This document shows, in pieces, positions 9,861 to 18,558 of a stretch of 64,000 nt of DNA; position 1 is the first letter of the stretch; each line of letters opens with the position of its first letter. Origin of the DNA: Psychrobacter urativorans (GTDB lineage Bacteria; Pseudomonadota; Gammaproteobacteria; Pseudomonadales; Moraxellaceae); contig NZ_CP012678.1 in assembly GCF_001298525.1 (NCBI RefSeq), forward strand, positions 2,728,001 through 2,792,000, given 5' to 3'. The notes under the pieces were generated by a model. The model did no database searches, was not told where the DNA came from, and saw only the letters and a list, made by a program, of their open reading frames with translations. The position numbers were made by a program, and so were the translations under genes.

Positions 9861-9900
9861 AAAAGGTCTCGCTCCTGTATTTACAGTAGCGAGACCTTTT
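9861..9900. terminator. Bidirectional intrinsic terminator
   Basis: A perfect 13-base inverted repeat (aaaaggtctcgct at 9861-9873 and its complement at 9888-9900) with a 14-base loop. The arms end in A and T runs, so it can act on both strands. It separates the converging porin and lysozyme-inhibitor-like genes. Confidence 0.85.
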
Positions 9901-9925
9901 AATTAGATAGCATTGATATCAATAC

Positions 9926-10279
9926 TTATACTTTACAGTTGACACTATATTTCTGACCGTTTGCCATTTTTACGCTCATGACACCGTAATCTGCTTTGGT
10001 GTGCCAATCATAGCTCATCTTAGGGTCAGTAGTATTAGTATAACGAGCGCCAGAACCTGAAACCGCTTGATTCAAGGTGAGCTTTTTATTGTTTATACCC
10101 ACTTTAGGCAAGGTCACATTTAGATTGGCAACTTGACCATTAGCTGAATAGGCAGCCATAACTTGACCATTATCCTGACATGACATAATAGTCGTTTGAT
10201 CAGTGCTAGTCATAGGTGCGTTAGTAGCACAAGCCGCTAGTAATAACACAACAGGAGCCGCAGCCATTAGTTTTTTCAT
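9926..10279 (-). CDS. MliC-like lysozyme-inhibitor lipoprotein
   Basis: A 117-residue envelope lipoprotein. The signal peptide ends in the lipobox LLLAAC with Cys17 as lipidation site. The mature domain contains two cysteines (in MSCQDNG and SVNCKV) and a SGARYTN...YDWHTKADYG stretch that matches the fold signature of membrane-bound C-type lysozyme inhibitors (MliC/PliC). If so, it protects peptidoglycan from host or predator lysozyme. The gene is monocistronic, with the shared terminator just downstream. The match is by motif only and the domain is short. Confidence 0.7.
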   Translation of the reverse strand: MKKLMAAAPVVLLLAACATNAPMTSTDQTTIMSCQDNGQVMAAYSANGQVANLNVTLPKVGINNKKLTLNQAVSGSGARYTNTTDPKMSYDWHTKADYGVMSVKMANGQKYSVNCKV

Positions 10280-10386
10280 AATAGTCCTTATAGATAAATA
10301 TTCGGTTAAAAGTCAAGTAATCAAAAAAAGTTATGATAGCGCAAACTAAAATTTTTAATGTTAAATTTTGCTGTAAATTGTTATAT

Positions 10387-11589
10387 TTAAGCTATATTTA
10401 GCACTTCCCATTGCTTATTGTCTTGATGAAAGTACCACGTCATTATTATAGGCGCGAGCAGGCTTAGCCAAATACCATAAGTAATCGATAGCCCTTGTGC
10501 TACTGTGATATAGCTCAGCAAAATAATACAGGTGGCAAGAATAAGAGCGGTCATATTGTGACTTGATTTGCGGCACATCAAGGCTCGAAGCAAGGTTAGC
10601 GTCACTAAAAAGCCCAATAGCATTATCATCAATAATCCCATAGCATAAGGCTGGGTTACCGTACGATTCAAAGTATCTGCCCAAGCATCGGTCACTAAAT
10701 TAAGCGCGCTGCCTAACGCTGCAAGCGTAGCGAAAACAAAAAAGTGCCCATAGCCAAATAAGAATAAATCATAACGGCGACGCTCATTGTCCAAAATACT
10801 ACCAAACGGGATAGTAAAATAGAGCCACCATAAGGCGAAAACCAATGCCACAAGGCTTGAACCTAATAATATAATAGCGCTAGCAGCAGACTCGGAGTTG
10901 ACTAAAAAGGTTCGAATGCTGTTACTAACTCCTAGCACGCCTTCGCCTAAAACAATAATGGTCAACAGACCATAACGTTCAGCCATGTGATGAGGATGCC
11001 AATTGATGTTCTGTGCTGCACGCGCCCATATTGGCATCAGTAATTCAGCGGCTATAAATAAAAATAACGCAGGCGTTTGTATCGAAGCAGGTAGAAATAA
11101 CCAAAGTATCCAAACACTTTGTAGCGTTAATAAGCCAATAATACTGCGACCAGCTACCCGTTTGTGACCTTCTACTTGGCGATAGACACGCCACCACTGG
11201 CTACAGCTGGCCAATCGCATGATCGCATAACCAGTGACTCCTATCCATGTTAATCCTTGCTCGAAAAACTGATTGATGTTGGCTGCAATCATTAATGAGC
11301 CAAACATCTGCAGCAATACTGAGAGACGATAGTACCAATCATCAGGATCGTAGCCGGAAGCAAACCATGTGAAGCTCGTCCAAGCATTCCATAAAATAAA
11401 GAAGGCTATGATAAAGGTCAAAAATCCTAAAAAGTCATGCGCAAGCAAGCGCTGGTAAAGGCCGCTTGCGGCTGCTGAAACGGCAATGACATAGACTAAA
11501 TCAAACAATAACTCAAGCGTTGTTGAGGGTCGATTTGGTTCATTAGGATCGCGGGCGCTTATCTTATTGAGAGCAGGTATAGTGATCAT
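10387..11589 (-). CDS. LtrA-like (low temperature requirement A) membrane protein
   Basis: A 400-residue integral membrane protein with about 11-12 hydrophobic segments. The opening STTLELLFDLVYVIAVS, then WFASGYDPDDW and the internal HHMAERYGLLTIIVLGEGVLG, are hallmarks of the bacterial LtrA family. The family name comes from a Listeria gene linked to growth in the cold; the biochemical function is unknown. It lies 38 bases downstream of the LysR gene on the same strand and may be co-transcribed with it. Confidence 0.82.
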   Translation of the reverse strand: MITIPALNKISARDPNEPNRPSTTLELLFDLVYVIAVSAAASGLYQRLLAHDFLGFLTFIIAFFILWNAWTSFTWFASGYDPDDWYYRLSVLLQMFGSLMIAANINQFFEQGLTWIGVTGYAIMRLASCSQWWRVYRQVEGHKRVAGRSIIGLLTLQSVWILWLFLPASIQTPALFLFIAAELLMPIWARAAQNINWHPHHMAERYGLLTIIVLGEGVLGVSNSIRTFLVNSESAASAIILLGSSLVALVFALWWLYFTIPFGSILDNERRRYDLFLFGYGHFFVFATLAALGSALNLVTDAWADTLNRTVTQPYAMGLLMIMLLGFLVTLTLLRALMCRKSSHNMTALILATCIILLSYITVAQGLSITYGIWLSLLAPIIMTWYFHQDNKQWEVLNIA

Positions 11590-11627
11590 TTAAGCTTATC
11601 CGTTAAGTGTCGAGCCGTAAATGCTTA

Positions 11628-12533
11628 TCAAAACTTATCCCAATATGGATTGTCGCCAAAACGCTCAGCAATAAAGTTAATCAAATAACGACAGCGTTGC
11701 GATAAAAAGCGATTCTTAGGATAGACCGCATAAGCATTTAAAGTGGGCAATTGATATTGCTGCAGAATAGGCACCAGCTCACCACTGGTTAAGGCTTTAT
11801 AAGTAATAAAAGTTGGCAGAAAAGCAATACCATGACCTTTGACTGCCATCTCCCGCAAAAAGTCCCCATTATTGGCTTTTATTTTACCGTTTACTGCTAC
11901 TTGATGCTTCTTACCTTGCTCATCTATCATTTCTATCGTGCTAGATTTGCTCATACCATATTGTAAAAACTCATGTTCTGTCAGATCGTTAAAAGTCTTT
12001 GGCGTACCCATTTTCTCTAAATATTCGGGACTAGCGCATAACGCATAACGAATCAGTGCTAGACGTTTGGCTTGATAACTGGAATCTTGCAACTCTCTAA
12101 TACGAATCGCTAACTCAAACCCTTCCTCAATCAAATCAGTATGCCGATCAGAAAAATCTAGCTCAAAATTTAACTCAGGATGCTGATTGGTGTATTCATC
12201 AATAACATCGTTCAAATGCATCAAACCAAAGGATAATGGTGCAGTCATCTTTAATGTCCCTTCGATACGCGTCGGAGTACCACTCGTCTCTTCATTCAGC
12301 GCATCCACTTCACTGAGTATATGGTTCACCTTTTGATAATACTGCTCACCAGCTTGGGTTAAGTTTGATTGACGCGTGGTTCGGCTAATCAGTTGACTGC
12401 CCAAGCGCGTCTCTAACTCCTTTAAACGCCGGCTTACCGCAGATTTTGCGATGTTTAGCTGCTCGGCAGCCTTGGTAATACTGCCTGCTTCGACAATACG
12501 CACAAACATTGCCATATCTTCTAATTGTCCCAT
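11628..12533 (-). CDS. LysR-type transcriptional regulator (YhaJ-like context)
   Basis: A 301-residue LysR regulator. The N-terminal winged helix (AEQLNIAKSAVSRRLKELE) is followed by an effector domain and a C-terminal LPTFITYKAL segment. The frame extends to a GTG at 12542, but the AGAGGTGG site fits the ATG at 12533 best. It is transcribed away from a DoxX gene. A 17-base palindrome in the shared control region recurs upstream of the pirin gene, so this protein is the likely regulator of both. In E. coli the LysR protein YhaJ controls a DoxX-family gene (yqjF) in response to quinone-like or nitroaromatic products; the parallel is inference. Confidence 0.88.
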   Translation of the reverse strand: MGQLEDMAMFVRIVEAGSITKAAEQLNIAKSAVSRRLKELETRLGSQLISRTTRQSNLTQAGEQYYQKVNHILSEVDALNEETSGTPTRIEGTLKMTAPLSFGLMHLNDVIDEYTNQHPELNFELDFSDRHTDLIEEGFELAIRIRELQDSSYQAKRLALIRYALCASPEYLEKMGTPKTFNDLTEHEFLQYGMSKSSTIEMIDEQGKKHQVAVNGKIKANNGDFLREMAVKGHGIAFLPTFITYKALTSGELVPILQQYQLPTLNAYAVYPKNRFLSQRCRYLINFIAERFGDNPYWDKF

Positions 12534-12551
12534 ATGAACCACCTCTTAATT

Positions 12552-12618
12552 GTTCTTTAAATAAGAACTTACATTTTTTATTATTACGGTTTATCTAGTT
12601 ATAAGCAACGAATACAAT
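12552..12618 (+). promoter_or_regulatory. LysR-type operator and promoter of the DoxX operon
   Basis: The palindrome gttctttaaataagaac (12552-12568, 6-base arms) lies 22 bases before a -35-like TTATCT (12591-12596), which is 16 bases from a -10-like TACAAT (12613-12618). The palindrome centre is about 65 bases before the expected transcription start, the usual recognition position for LysR activators. The same layout with the same spacing occurs at 14916-14982. Confidence 0.65.
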
Positions 12619-12676
12619 AGTCCTGTCACATAATCAAATAAAAGCTTAAAAAACATTCTATTACTGGAGAAAACCC

Positions 12677-13069
12677 ATGGACAACCTGCAAGCGTTAAGC
12701 GCGCCAATTGGACGCCTATTGTTATCAATGATTTTTATCTTTTCAGGCTTTACCAAAATTACCGGTTATGCCGCTACTCAAGGTTATATGGAAGCAATGG
12801 GTGTGCCTGGGATGCTATTGCCTTTGGTTATTGCTGTTGAGCTGCTTGGTGGTATCGCTATTTTATTAGGCTTTAAAGCGCGCTTAGTAGCGATTTTAAT
12901 GGCTGGTTTTAGCGTTGTCTCAGCGCTGCTTTTCCATCAATTCTGGATAGATGAATCACAGATGAACCCTTTCATGAAAAACATTGCGATGGCGGGTGGT
13001 TTCTTGATGATATTTGCTCATGGAGCAGGTGCTTATTCAATTGATAACAGTAATCATCGCAGAATATAG
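12677..13069 (+). CDS. DoxX family membrane protein
   Basis: A 130-residue protein with four hydrophobic helices. The start PIGRLLLSMIFIFSGFTKI and the motif ELLGGIAILLGFKAR are typical of DoxX/YphA-like proteins. Members act with redox enzymes or in responses to quinones and oxidative stress; the biochemical role is poorly defined. An ACTGGAGA ribosome site precedes the ATG. It is the first gene after the putative LysR-controlled promoter and is followed by an FMN reductase. Confidence 0.85.
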   Translation: MDNLQALSAPIGRLLLSMIFIFSGFTKITGYAATQGYMEAMGVPGMLLPLVIAVELLGGIAILLGFKARLVAILMAGFSVVSALLFHQFWIDESQMNPFMKNIAMAGGFLMIFAHGAGAYSIDNSNHRRI

Positions 13070-13122
13070 TAGAGTAAATGGCTTAGAAAATATTGTCTTA
13101 TCATCATAATCAAGGAGCCGCT

Positions 13123-13677
13123 ATGAGCGCATCCATAAACATCGCCTTAATTATTGGCAGCTTGCGAAAAGAATCTATCAATCGTAAATTTGCAGAATAT
13201 ATGGTGTCGCAGATGCCTGAAAGCGTGACTATAAAAGAAGTCTATATCGCAGACTTACCCCTTTACAATCAGGATTATGATGATACGACTATCGATAGCT
13301 ATGAGCGTGTGCGTCAGCAGCTGAAAGGCGCTGATGCCGTATTAATTGTCACGCCAGAGCATAACCGCACTATGCCTGCCGCCTTGAAAAATGTCGTAGA
13401 TATCGGCTCGCGTCCTTATAAAGAAAGCGTGTGGACCCATAAAAAAGTTGCGGTAGTGACGGCATCGCCGGGTAGCTTTGGCGGTATCAATAGTGGGCTT
13501 GATATGCGTAAAAGCATGCAAATGCTGTCGGCACAAATGATGATTGATCCTGAAATTCATTTAAGTCGTGCAATTGACAGCTTAAATGATGATGGCAGTG
13601 TTAGCCCGCGCACACAGAAATTCTTACAGCGCTTTGTGACTGATTTTGTGGATTTTGCAGGAAATACCAGTGCCTAA
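13123..13677 (+). CDS. NADPH-dependent FMN reductase family protein (flavodoxin fold)
   Basis: A 184-residue flavodoxin-like reductase. IIGSLRKESINRK is the FMN phosphate-binding loop, TPEHNRTMPAALKNVVD the conserved central motif, and SPGSFGG the next flavin loop, as in ChrR/YieF/ArsH-like quinone reductases. AAGGAG at 13112-13117 fits the ATG at 13123; the frame extends ten codons upstream to a TTG with no ribosome site. It probably reduces quinones or other electrophiles to less reactive products. The next gene overlaps its end. Confidence 0.85.
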   Translation: MSASINIALIIGSLRKESINRKFAEYMVSQMPESVTIKEVYIADLPLYNQDYDDTTIDSYERVRQQLKGADAVLIVTPEHNRTMPAALKNVVDIGSRPYKESVWTHKKVAVVTASPGSFGGINSGLDMRKSMQMLSAQMMIDPEIHLSRAIDSLNDDGSVSPRTQKFLQRFVTDFVDFAGNTSA

Positions 13678-14398
13678 AGCTGTCGCTGATAACAACACTC
13701 TAGATCGTAAGACACCAAGATTTTGGCAACGCTATCAAGCGCCTATCCTATTAACGATAGTTGGTGGGGCTATTGATACTATTGGCTTTATCACTTTATT
13801 TGGCTTTTTTACCGCTCATGTCACGGGTAACTTAGTACTGGCTGGTAGCGGTTTGGTTAAAGGTGAAGATGGCTTGTGGATCAAGCTGGCATCGGTACCA
13901 CTTTTTATAATAACGGTCGTTATTACCAAAATATACATTGATAAAAGTCGGAGGCAAACGTTAGTACTCAGTCATTTATTTTTGGCAGAAGCGCTATTTT
14001 TGACCGCCTTTATGATAGCAGGATTGTCCTTTCAACCTTTCACTGAGGCTGGAGATATAACTGTCGCCATCACTGGTGGTCTAGGTTTAACGGCACTTGC
14101 TATTCGTAATACGGCTAGTAAAACAGTCATCAAACACATGAGTCCAACGGTATTAATGACGGGAAATACGACGCAACTAGGTATTGGGCTGTCAGATTAT
14201 ATTGCCAACCGTAGCGCTGATAATGCCAAAAAATTGGGGCATAGCGCGGCATTGGTTATCAGCTTTGTGATTGGCGCGCTACTCGGCGCGGTGCTGTACG
14301 TGAATCTCAGTTATTGGGCAGTCGGTTTATTTGTCATTCCTGTGCTGTACTTATCGCTACTAGCCCGTGATTCAGAGTTCTTACAGCATATTAGCTAA
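13670..14398 (+). CDS. DUF1275 (YoaK family) membrane protein
   Basis: A 242-residue membrane protein with about six hydrophobic segments and the family sequences GGAIDTIGFITLFGFFTAHVTGN and NTTQLG (positions about 35-60 and 175). Function is unknown. The frame can be read from a TTG at 13646. The GTG at 13670 has a GCAGGA site at proper spacing and overlaps the end of the reductase gene by 8 bases, which suggests translational coupling. Confidence 0.78.
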   Translation: MPKAVADNNTLDRKTPRFWQRYQAPILLTIVGGAIDTIGFITLFGFFTAHVTGNLVLAGSGLVKGEDGLWIKLASVPLFIITVVITKIYIDKSRRQTLVLSHLFLAEALFLTAFMIAGLSFQPFTEAGDITVAITGGLGLTALAIRNTASKTVIKHMSPTVLMTGNTTQLGIGLSDYIANRSADNAKKLGHSAALVISFVIGALLGAVLYVNLSYWAVGLFVIPVLYLSLLARDSEFLQHIS

Positions 14399-14436
14399 TA
14401 AAAGTCCTACCGTTATTGAGTAATGCCATTAATCGT

Positions 14437-14468
14437 AAAAAGCCATGATAATTTATCATGGCTTTTTT
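14437..14468. terminator. Intrinsic terminator (both strands)
   Basis: Inverted repeat aaaaagccatgata (14437-14450) with tatcatggcttttt (14454-14467), loop of 3 bases and a T run. It closes the DoxX-reductase-DUF1275 operon and serves the converging GNAT gene. Confidence 0.85.
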
Positions 14469-14481
14469 TATGCATATTGTC

Positions 14482-14808
14482 TTAGGCTTTCGCACCATGA
14501 AACACCGAATTGGCTTGGTATTCTAGATGCTTATCAATGTAAGACTTCACATAAGGACAAGTTGGCTTTACGCGCAGTTTTCTAGCGGCTGCACAATCTA
14601 AGATAACCTTAACTAAGTAGCCTGCAATACCGCGACCACTAAGCGCTTCTGGCACGAATGTGTGCTTATATTCAATACCCTTCTCACCTTGCGAGGTGGT
14701 AAAAAATGCATAGTCTTCAAAGGCAATTTGATCATCAATATGAATCTCAAAGCGATTTTGGCTTTTGTTGTCGATCACATCGTAATGCGTTGTATGCTGA
14801 TTTGACAT
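14482..14808 (-). CDS. GNAT-like N-acetyltransferase (YjdJ type)
   Basis: A 108-residue short acetyltransferase-like protein. EALSGRGIAGYLVKVILDCA corresponds to the acetyl-CoA pyrophosphate loop (R/Q-x-x-G-x-G/A), and VKPTCPYVKSYIDKH is the usual C-terminal motif of the short YjdJ/At1g77540 group. The substrate is unknown. It is divergent from the first pirin gene and shares the control region that contains the second LysR-type box. Confidence 0.83.
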   Translation of the reverse strand: MSNQHTTHYDVIDNKSQNRFEIHIDDQIAFEDYAFFTTSQGEKGIEYKHTFVPEALSGRGIAGYLVKVILDCAAARKLRVKPTCPYVKSYIDKHLEYQANSVFHGAKA

Positions 14809-14915
14809 TGTTACTCTCTCTTTATCATTAATATTTTTGTAGCTGCCTATTGGTACTAACGGGTGACGCGAATTATGGCGTGACTATTATATTACGTTAA
14901 TTCTAAGCACTTATT

Positions 14916-14982
14916 GTTCTATAAATAAGAATAGTCATTTGCAATAAGCACTGTTTATCTATATATGGTCAACAATTATAAT
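14916..14982 (+). promoter_or_regulatory. Second LysR-type operator and promoter, upstream of pirin
   Basis: gttctataaataagaat (14916-14932) matches the DoxX-promoter box in 15 of 17 bases. As there, it is followed 22 bases on by TTATCT (14955-14960), a 16-base spacer and TATAAT (14977-14982). Sequence between the hexamers is also partly conserved. It probably makes the pirin gene a member of the same regulon. Confidence 0.65.
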
Positions 14983-15025
14983 AGACCCATAGCTTAAATA
15001 AGCAACCAATTATAAAGGATAACTT

Positions 15026-15736
15026 ATGAAAACGATCTATCATGCAGCAGATTCTCGTGGCGATGCTAACCATGGTTGGCTCAAAAGCCGTCATACTTTT
15101 AGCTTTGCCAATTATCATAATCCAGAGCGTATGGGTTTTGGCGCGCTACGAGTCATCAATGATGACTTTGTTATTGGTGGTCAAGGTTTCGGCAAGCACT
15201 CACACCGCGACATGGAAATTATCAGTATTCCTCTAAGTGGGAAGTTAGCTCATGGCGATAATATCGGTAACCAAGGCATCATCGAAACGGGTGAGATTCA
15301 GGTCATGTCAGCGGGCACAGGTATTACTCATAGCGAGATGAATGGCGATACCAATGAGCCTGTCAAGTTTTTACAAATTTGGGTGATTCCCAACAAAATG
15401 GGTGTGACGCCGCGTTATCAGCAAGTGCGTATGGATGAGCACATGAAAGCTAATGAGTTCAACCAAGTGCTATCGCCTAACGCGGACGACGCTGGGGTTT
15501 GGATTCATCAAGACACTTGGTTTCATATGGGTTATTTCGATAAAGGCGTGACTCAGACTTATGATTTAAAAGATGCCAATAACGGTGTTTATGTCTTGGT
15601 ACTAGAGGGTAAAGTTACTATCAACGGTAACGTTCTTGATACTCGTGACGGCCTTGGTATCTCAGATACCAAAAGCTTCACGATGGATGCGACCGAGGAT
15701 GCAAGAGTACTACTAATGGAAGTACCTATGTATTAA
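15026..15736 (+). CDS. Pirin family protein (YhhW/quercetinase-like)
   Basis: A 236-residue bicupin. The N-terminal cupin has the metal-binding pattern GFGKHSHRDMEIISIPLSG, in which two His and one Glu are visible, and TAGTGITHSEMN provides the last His. E. coli YhhW of this family shows quercetin 2,3-dioxygenase activity; the natural substrate is unknown. AAAGGAT lies before the ATG. The gene is preceded by the second LysR-type box, so it is likely induced with the DoxX operon. Confidence 0.88.
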   Translation: MKTIYHAADSRGDANHGWLKSRHTFSFANYHNPERMGFGALRVINDDFVIGGQGFGKHSHRDMEIISIPLSGKLAHGDNIGNQGIIETGEIQVMSAGTGITHSEMNGDTNEPVKFLQIWVIPNKMGVTPRYQQVRMDEHMKANEFNQVLSPNADDAGVWIHQDTWFHMGYFDKGVTQTYDLKDANNGVYVLVLEGKVTINGNVLDTRDGLGISDTKSFTMDATEDARVLLMEVPMY

Positions 15737-15883
15737 GTAACTAATTATTCAGTACCTATTTATTGAATAATCCTATATTAAACACTTATACAGTCAACAG
15801 CAGTATCAATCCATACAAAAAGTAGTACTAATTTATCAGTAAGCATTCAATAATCTATAACTATCTATAATAAGAGGTGAATC

Positions 15884-16822
15884 ATGAGTATTGAGACCCT
15901 AGAACCGCGCTTAGCAGATGTGGGCGGCATTCCCATTGCCCGTCTGTTACCGAATAAAGGCAAGCAGCCAATCGGCGCATGGTGCTTTTTAGACCATGCG
16001 GGCCCTGCTGAATTTGATGAAGATGAAACCGGTATGCAAGTCGGTCGTCATCCACATACCAACTTGCAAACTTTTAGCTGGATGTTAAATGGCGAAGTAC
16101 TGCATAAAGACAGCTTGGGTAATAAGCAAGTTATCAGCAAAAATCAAGTCAACGTCATGACAGCGGGCACGGGTCTAACCCAAGGTATCAGCCATACCGA
16201 ACAAAGTGTTTTTCCAGATACCGGCGGTTCAGCAGATGCCGCTCGTGGTCTAAGCATGGTCCAACTATGGATTGCATTACCGACCGATCAACAAATTGAA
16301 CGTAGCTTTCATCATTATCCAGAGCTGCCAACATGGCGCGAAGATAGTGTCGAGATGATTCTAACGACGGGCAGCTATGACAGCGTGTCAGGCAAGCGTT
16401 ATGAAGCACCGACTATCCAATACTCAAAAATGGTCAGTATCGATGTCTATTTCTTAGAGGATGGTGAGGTCACGCTTAATTTAGAGCCAAGTTTTGAATA
16501 CGGTATCTTGGTGACAGAAGGGCAGATCGAGTCTGAAGGTAAGATTTGTGAGCAAGATCAATTGTTCCGATTCCATGACAGCGATGTCGCCAATAATGAA
16601 AGTATCAAGCTGATCGCCAAAAAAGGCACCCGTGTGATGTTTATCGGCGGTGAGCCATTAAACAACCAAGTGCTACTCTGGTGGAACTTCGTCGCGGACA
16701 ACAAAGCAGAGATTGAGCAATCCATCATCGACTGGAATAATGGTCATGAGCGTTTTGGTAATGTTGACTCTGATATGAAGCGTTTACCAGCACCAGAGTT
16801 ACCGCAAGGCTTTAAAGGTTAG
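15884..16822 (+). CDS. Pirin family protein, second copy
   Basis: A 312-residue pirin that is longer than and clearly different from its neighbour, so not a recent duplicate. The N-terminal cupin has HPHTNLQTFSWMLNGEVLHKDS, and TAGTGLTQGISHTE supplies the conserved His. The C-terminal cupin ends with GEPLNNQVLLWWNFVA, typical of the larger pirins. AGAGGTG precedes the ATG. The 147-base gap after the first pirin contains no evident terminator, so co-transcription is possible. Confidence 0.88.
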   Translation: MSIETLEPRLADVGGIPIARLLPNKGKQPIGAWCFLDHAGPAEFDEDETGMQVGRHPHTNLQTFSWMLNGEVLHKDSLGNKQVISKNQVNVMTAGTGLTQGISHTEQSVFPDTGGSADAARGLSMVQLWIALPTDQQIERSFHHYPELPTWREDSVEMILTTGSYDSVSGKRYEAPTIQYSKMVSIDVYFLEDGEVTLNLEPSFEYGILVTEGQIESEGKICEQDQLFRFHDSDVANNESIKLIAKKGTRVMFIGGEPLNNQVLLWWNFVADNKAEIEQSIIDWNNGHERFGNVDSDMKRLPAPELPQGFKG

Positions 16823-17030
16823 TTTAATATTAAGCATCATTCATTAAACTGGCTTTTAAATAGAGATTTATCGTTAAGTTTATTTTACAAAAATAGCATA
16901 CGGATTTGATTTTAATGTTCATATACTAATTTAGATTAAGAAGTAGCGATATGCAGCAATTCATCATCTTTACTCTAATCTAACGTTATTTTCATTGGAT
17001 TGAAATCATACTAATAATACGGAGAAACCT

Positions 17031-17639
17031 ATGTCAGACCTAAAAACATTACAGCAATTGGCTGAAAAGCGTCGTTCTATCTATGCATTGAGCGATCAAT
17101 TACCAGTATCAAATGACGAAATCGTAAAGTTGGTTGAACATGCAGTCTTGCATACGCCATCAGCTTTTAACTCACAATCGACGCGTATCGTGGTGTTATT
17201 TGGCGATGACCATAACAAGTTGTGGCAAATTACCGAAGATACATTACGTGATATGGTTGATAATGAAGAGCAATTTGCTGCGACCAAGCAAAAAATGGAT
17301 AGCTTTAAAGCCGGCGCCGGTACTATTATGTTCTTTGAAGATCATAGCGTCGTAAGAGACATGCAAGCCGCTGCGCCTTTATATGCGGACAAGTTCCCAA
17401 TTTGGGCGCATCAAACCAATGCCATGCACCAGTATGCAATCTGGACAGCATTAGCCAGCATTAATGTCGGTGCCAGCTTACAGCATTACAATCCAATCAT
17501 TGATAAAAAAGTGGCTAGCGAATGGAATATCGATGAGCATTGGGAATTGAATGCGCAAATGGTATTTGGCGCGATTGAGCAGCCAGCAGGCGACAAAGCG
17601 TTCAAGCTAATTGATGAGCGTATGAAAGTATTTGGCTAA
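17031..17639 (+). CDS. Nitroreductase family protein (Frm2/YdgI-like)
   Basis: A 202-residue FMN enzyme. KRRSIYAL near residue 13, HTPSAFNSQSTRIVVLFG near 46, and a C-terminal LINERMKVFG-like helix are typical of the short nitroreductase-like group that includes yeast Frm2 and Bacillus YdgI. It probably reduces nitro or quinone compounds with NAD(P)H. ACGGAGA precedes the ATG. It belongs by content with the surrounding redox-stress genes, but no copy of the LysR box was found before it. Confidence 0.85.
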   Translation: MSDLKTLQQLAEKRRSIYALSDQLPVSNDEIVKLVEHAVLHTPSAFNSQSTRIVVLFGDDHNKLWQITEDTLRDMVDNEEQFAATKQKMDSFKAGAGTIMFFEDHSVVRDMQAAAPLYADKFPIWAHQTNAMHQYAIWTALASINVGASLQHYNPIIDKKVASEWNIDEHWELNAQMVFGAIEQPAGDKAFKLIDERMKVFG

Positions 17640-17662
17640 TATATTAACTTTCAATACAATAT

Positions 17663-17710
17663 AACCAATGAAGCCGCTATGACTATATCTGAGCGGTTTT
17701 ATTGGTTTTT
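17663..17710 (+). terminator. Intrinsic terminator after nitroreductase gene
   Basis: A 16-base stem (17663-17678 with 17692-17707, two G-U type mismatches) with a 13-base loop and a T run immediately after. It lies 24 bases past the stop. Confidence 0.75.
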
Positions 17711-17736
17711 TTATAATTATAAACTGGAGTAATATA

Positions 17737-18033
17737 ATGGATGTTTTTGATGCACAAGCGCTGCAAAAAAAATATGAGCGTTGGCATGAGCTACATGAAC
17801 AGATACAAGGTGCTCAGGAAAAATGGGTAGAAGCCAGTACATTATTATCTGAGCTGCAAACTTACTACCAGAGTGAACAGTGGAGAAAAGATCATGAAAG
17901 CAACCTAATGGTTGATTGCGCAGATAATAGGTATTCCATCATCAGTGAAGACGCTCTATGGAGTGCATTAACAGATCACCAAGAACAAGCAATTCGCTGG
18001 ATGAGGTTAGGACTAAATGTTATAGACCGTTGA
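17737..18033 (+). CDS. DUF4298 family protein
   Basis: A 98-residue protein, mostly helical, with the DUF4298 pattern of a leading KKYERWHELHEQI helix, a central YYQSEQWRKDHE and then ISEDALWSAL. Function is unknown. ACTGGAG precedes the ATG. It is separated from the nitroreductase gene by a terminator, so it probably has its own promoter. Confidence 0.7.
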   Translation: MDVFDAQALQKKYERWHELHEQIQGAQEKWVEASTLLSELQTYYQSEQWRKDHESNLMVDCADNRYSIISEDALWSALTDHQEQAIRWMRLGLNVIDR

Positions 18034-18169
18034 TTCTAAAACCTTATTTTTCGAAGCAATATGAGCCATGCGGAAGAAACCGTAGAGATAAACTTGGGAT
18101 ATTTGAATCAAGCATTTTAACGATAAAAATCAAGCCACATATTTCAGTATTAGCATAATAAAATTAGAC

Positions 18170-18480
18170 TGAACCGCCCGAGATTGCCTGATATTAAATA
18201 CTCTGAAAAAATACGACAATGAAAAGACAACCTGCACTCCTAAGATTAAAGAGCGCGCCGTTCGCTTGCTGACTGAGGTAGCAAACGACGATTTCTTCAC
18301 TGGAGTTACTGTCTAAGCCATAATGTTAAAGATGGGCAGCTCACATCAAACCCTATGATCATGTTATAAGAGTACATAGACCAAGCCCTTCCTATCTCAG
18401 TGCAAGTGCAAAGCTTAAATCCAACCATCAAAGAAGCTTCCGATAGAGGCAGAGCAGTTCAGATAATAAATTATTAAATA
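18170..18480 (+). mobile_element. Decayed IS3-family insertion sequence remnant (end and orfA piece)
   Basis: The sequence tgaaccgcccgagattg at 18170 resembles the terminal inverted repeat of IS3-type elements. About 50 bases on, a start (ATG 18219) begins MKRQPA. A second frame from 18237 then continues TPKIKERAVRLLTEV, which resembles the IS3 OrfA opening, until a stop at 18314-18316. A frameshift thus separates the two parts. No orfB or second end can be recognised. It sits just outside the proposed island border. Confidence 0.45.
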
Positions 18481-18503
18481 ATTTTTATATAGTTATATTT
18501 TAC

Positions 18504-18558
18504 TAAAGTTTAGACAATAAAAAATCCTCACAAGCGAATAGCTGTAAGGATTTTTGTA
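18504..18558. repeat. Left copy of terminator-like repeat (possible att-related end)
   Basis: A hairpin (aaaaatcctcaca / tgtaaggattttt, one mismatch) preceded by tttagacaataaaaaa at 18509-18524. The same 16 bases and a related hairpin occur at 28488-28533 beside the tRNA. Differences in the two stems are partly compensatory (aatcct/aggatt versus aaccct/agggtt). It can act as a terminator, and the shared flank outside the stem suggests common origin. Confidence 0.55.
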
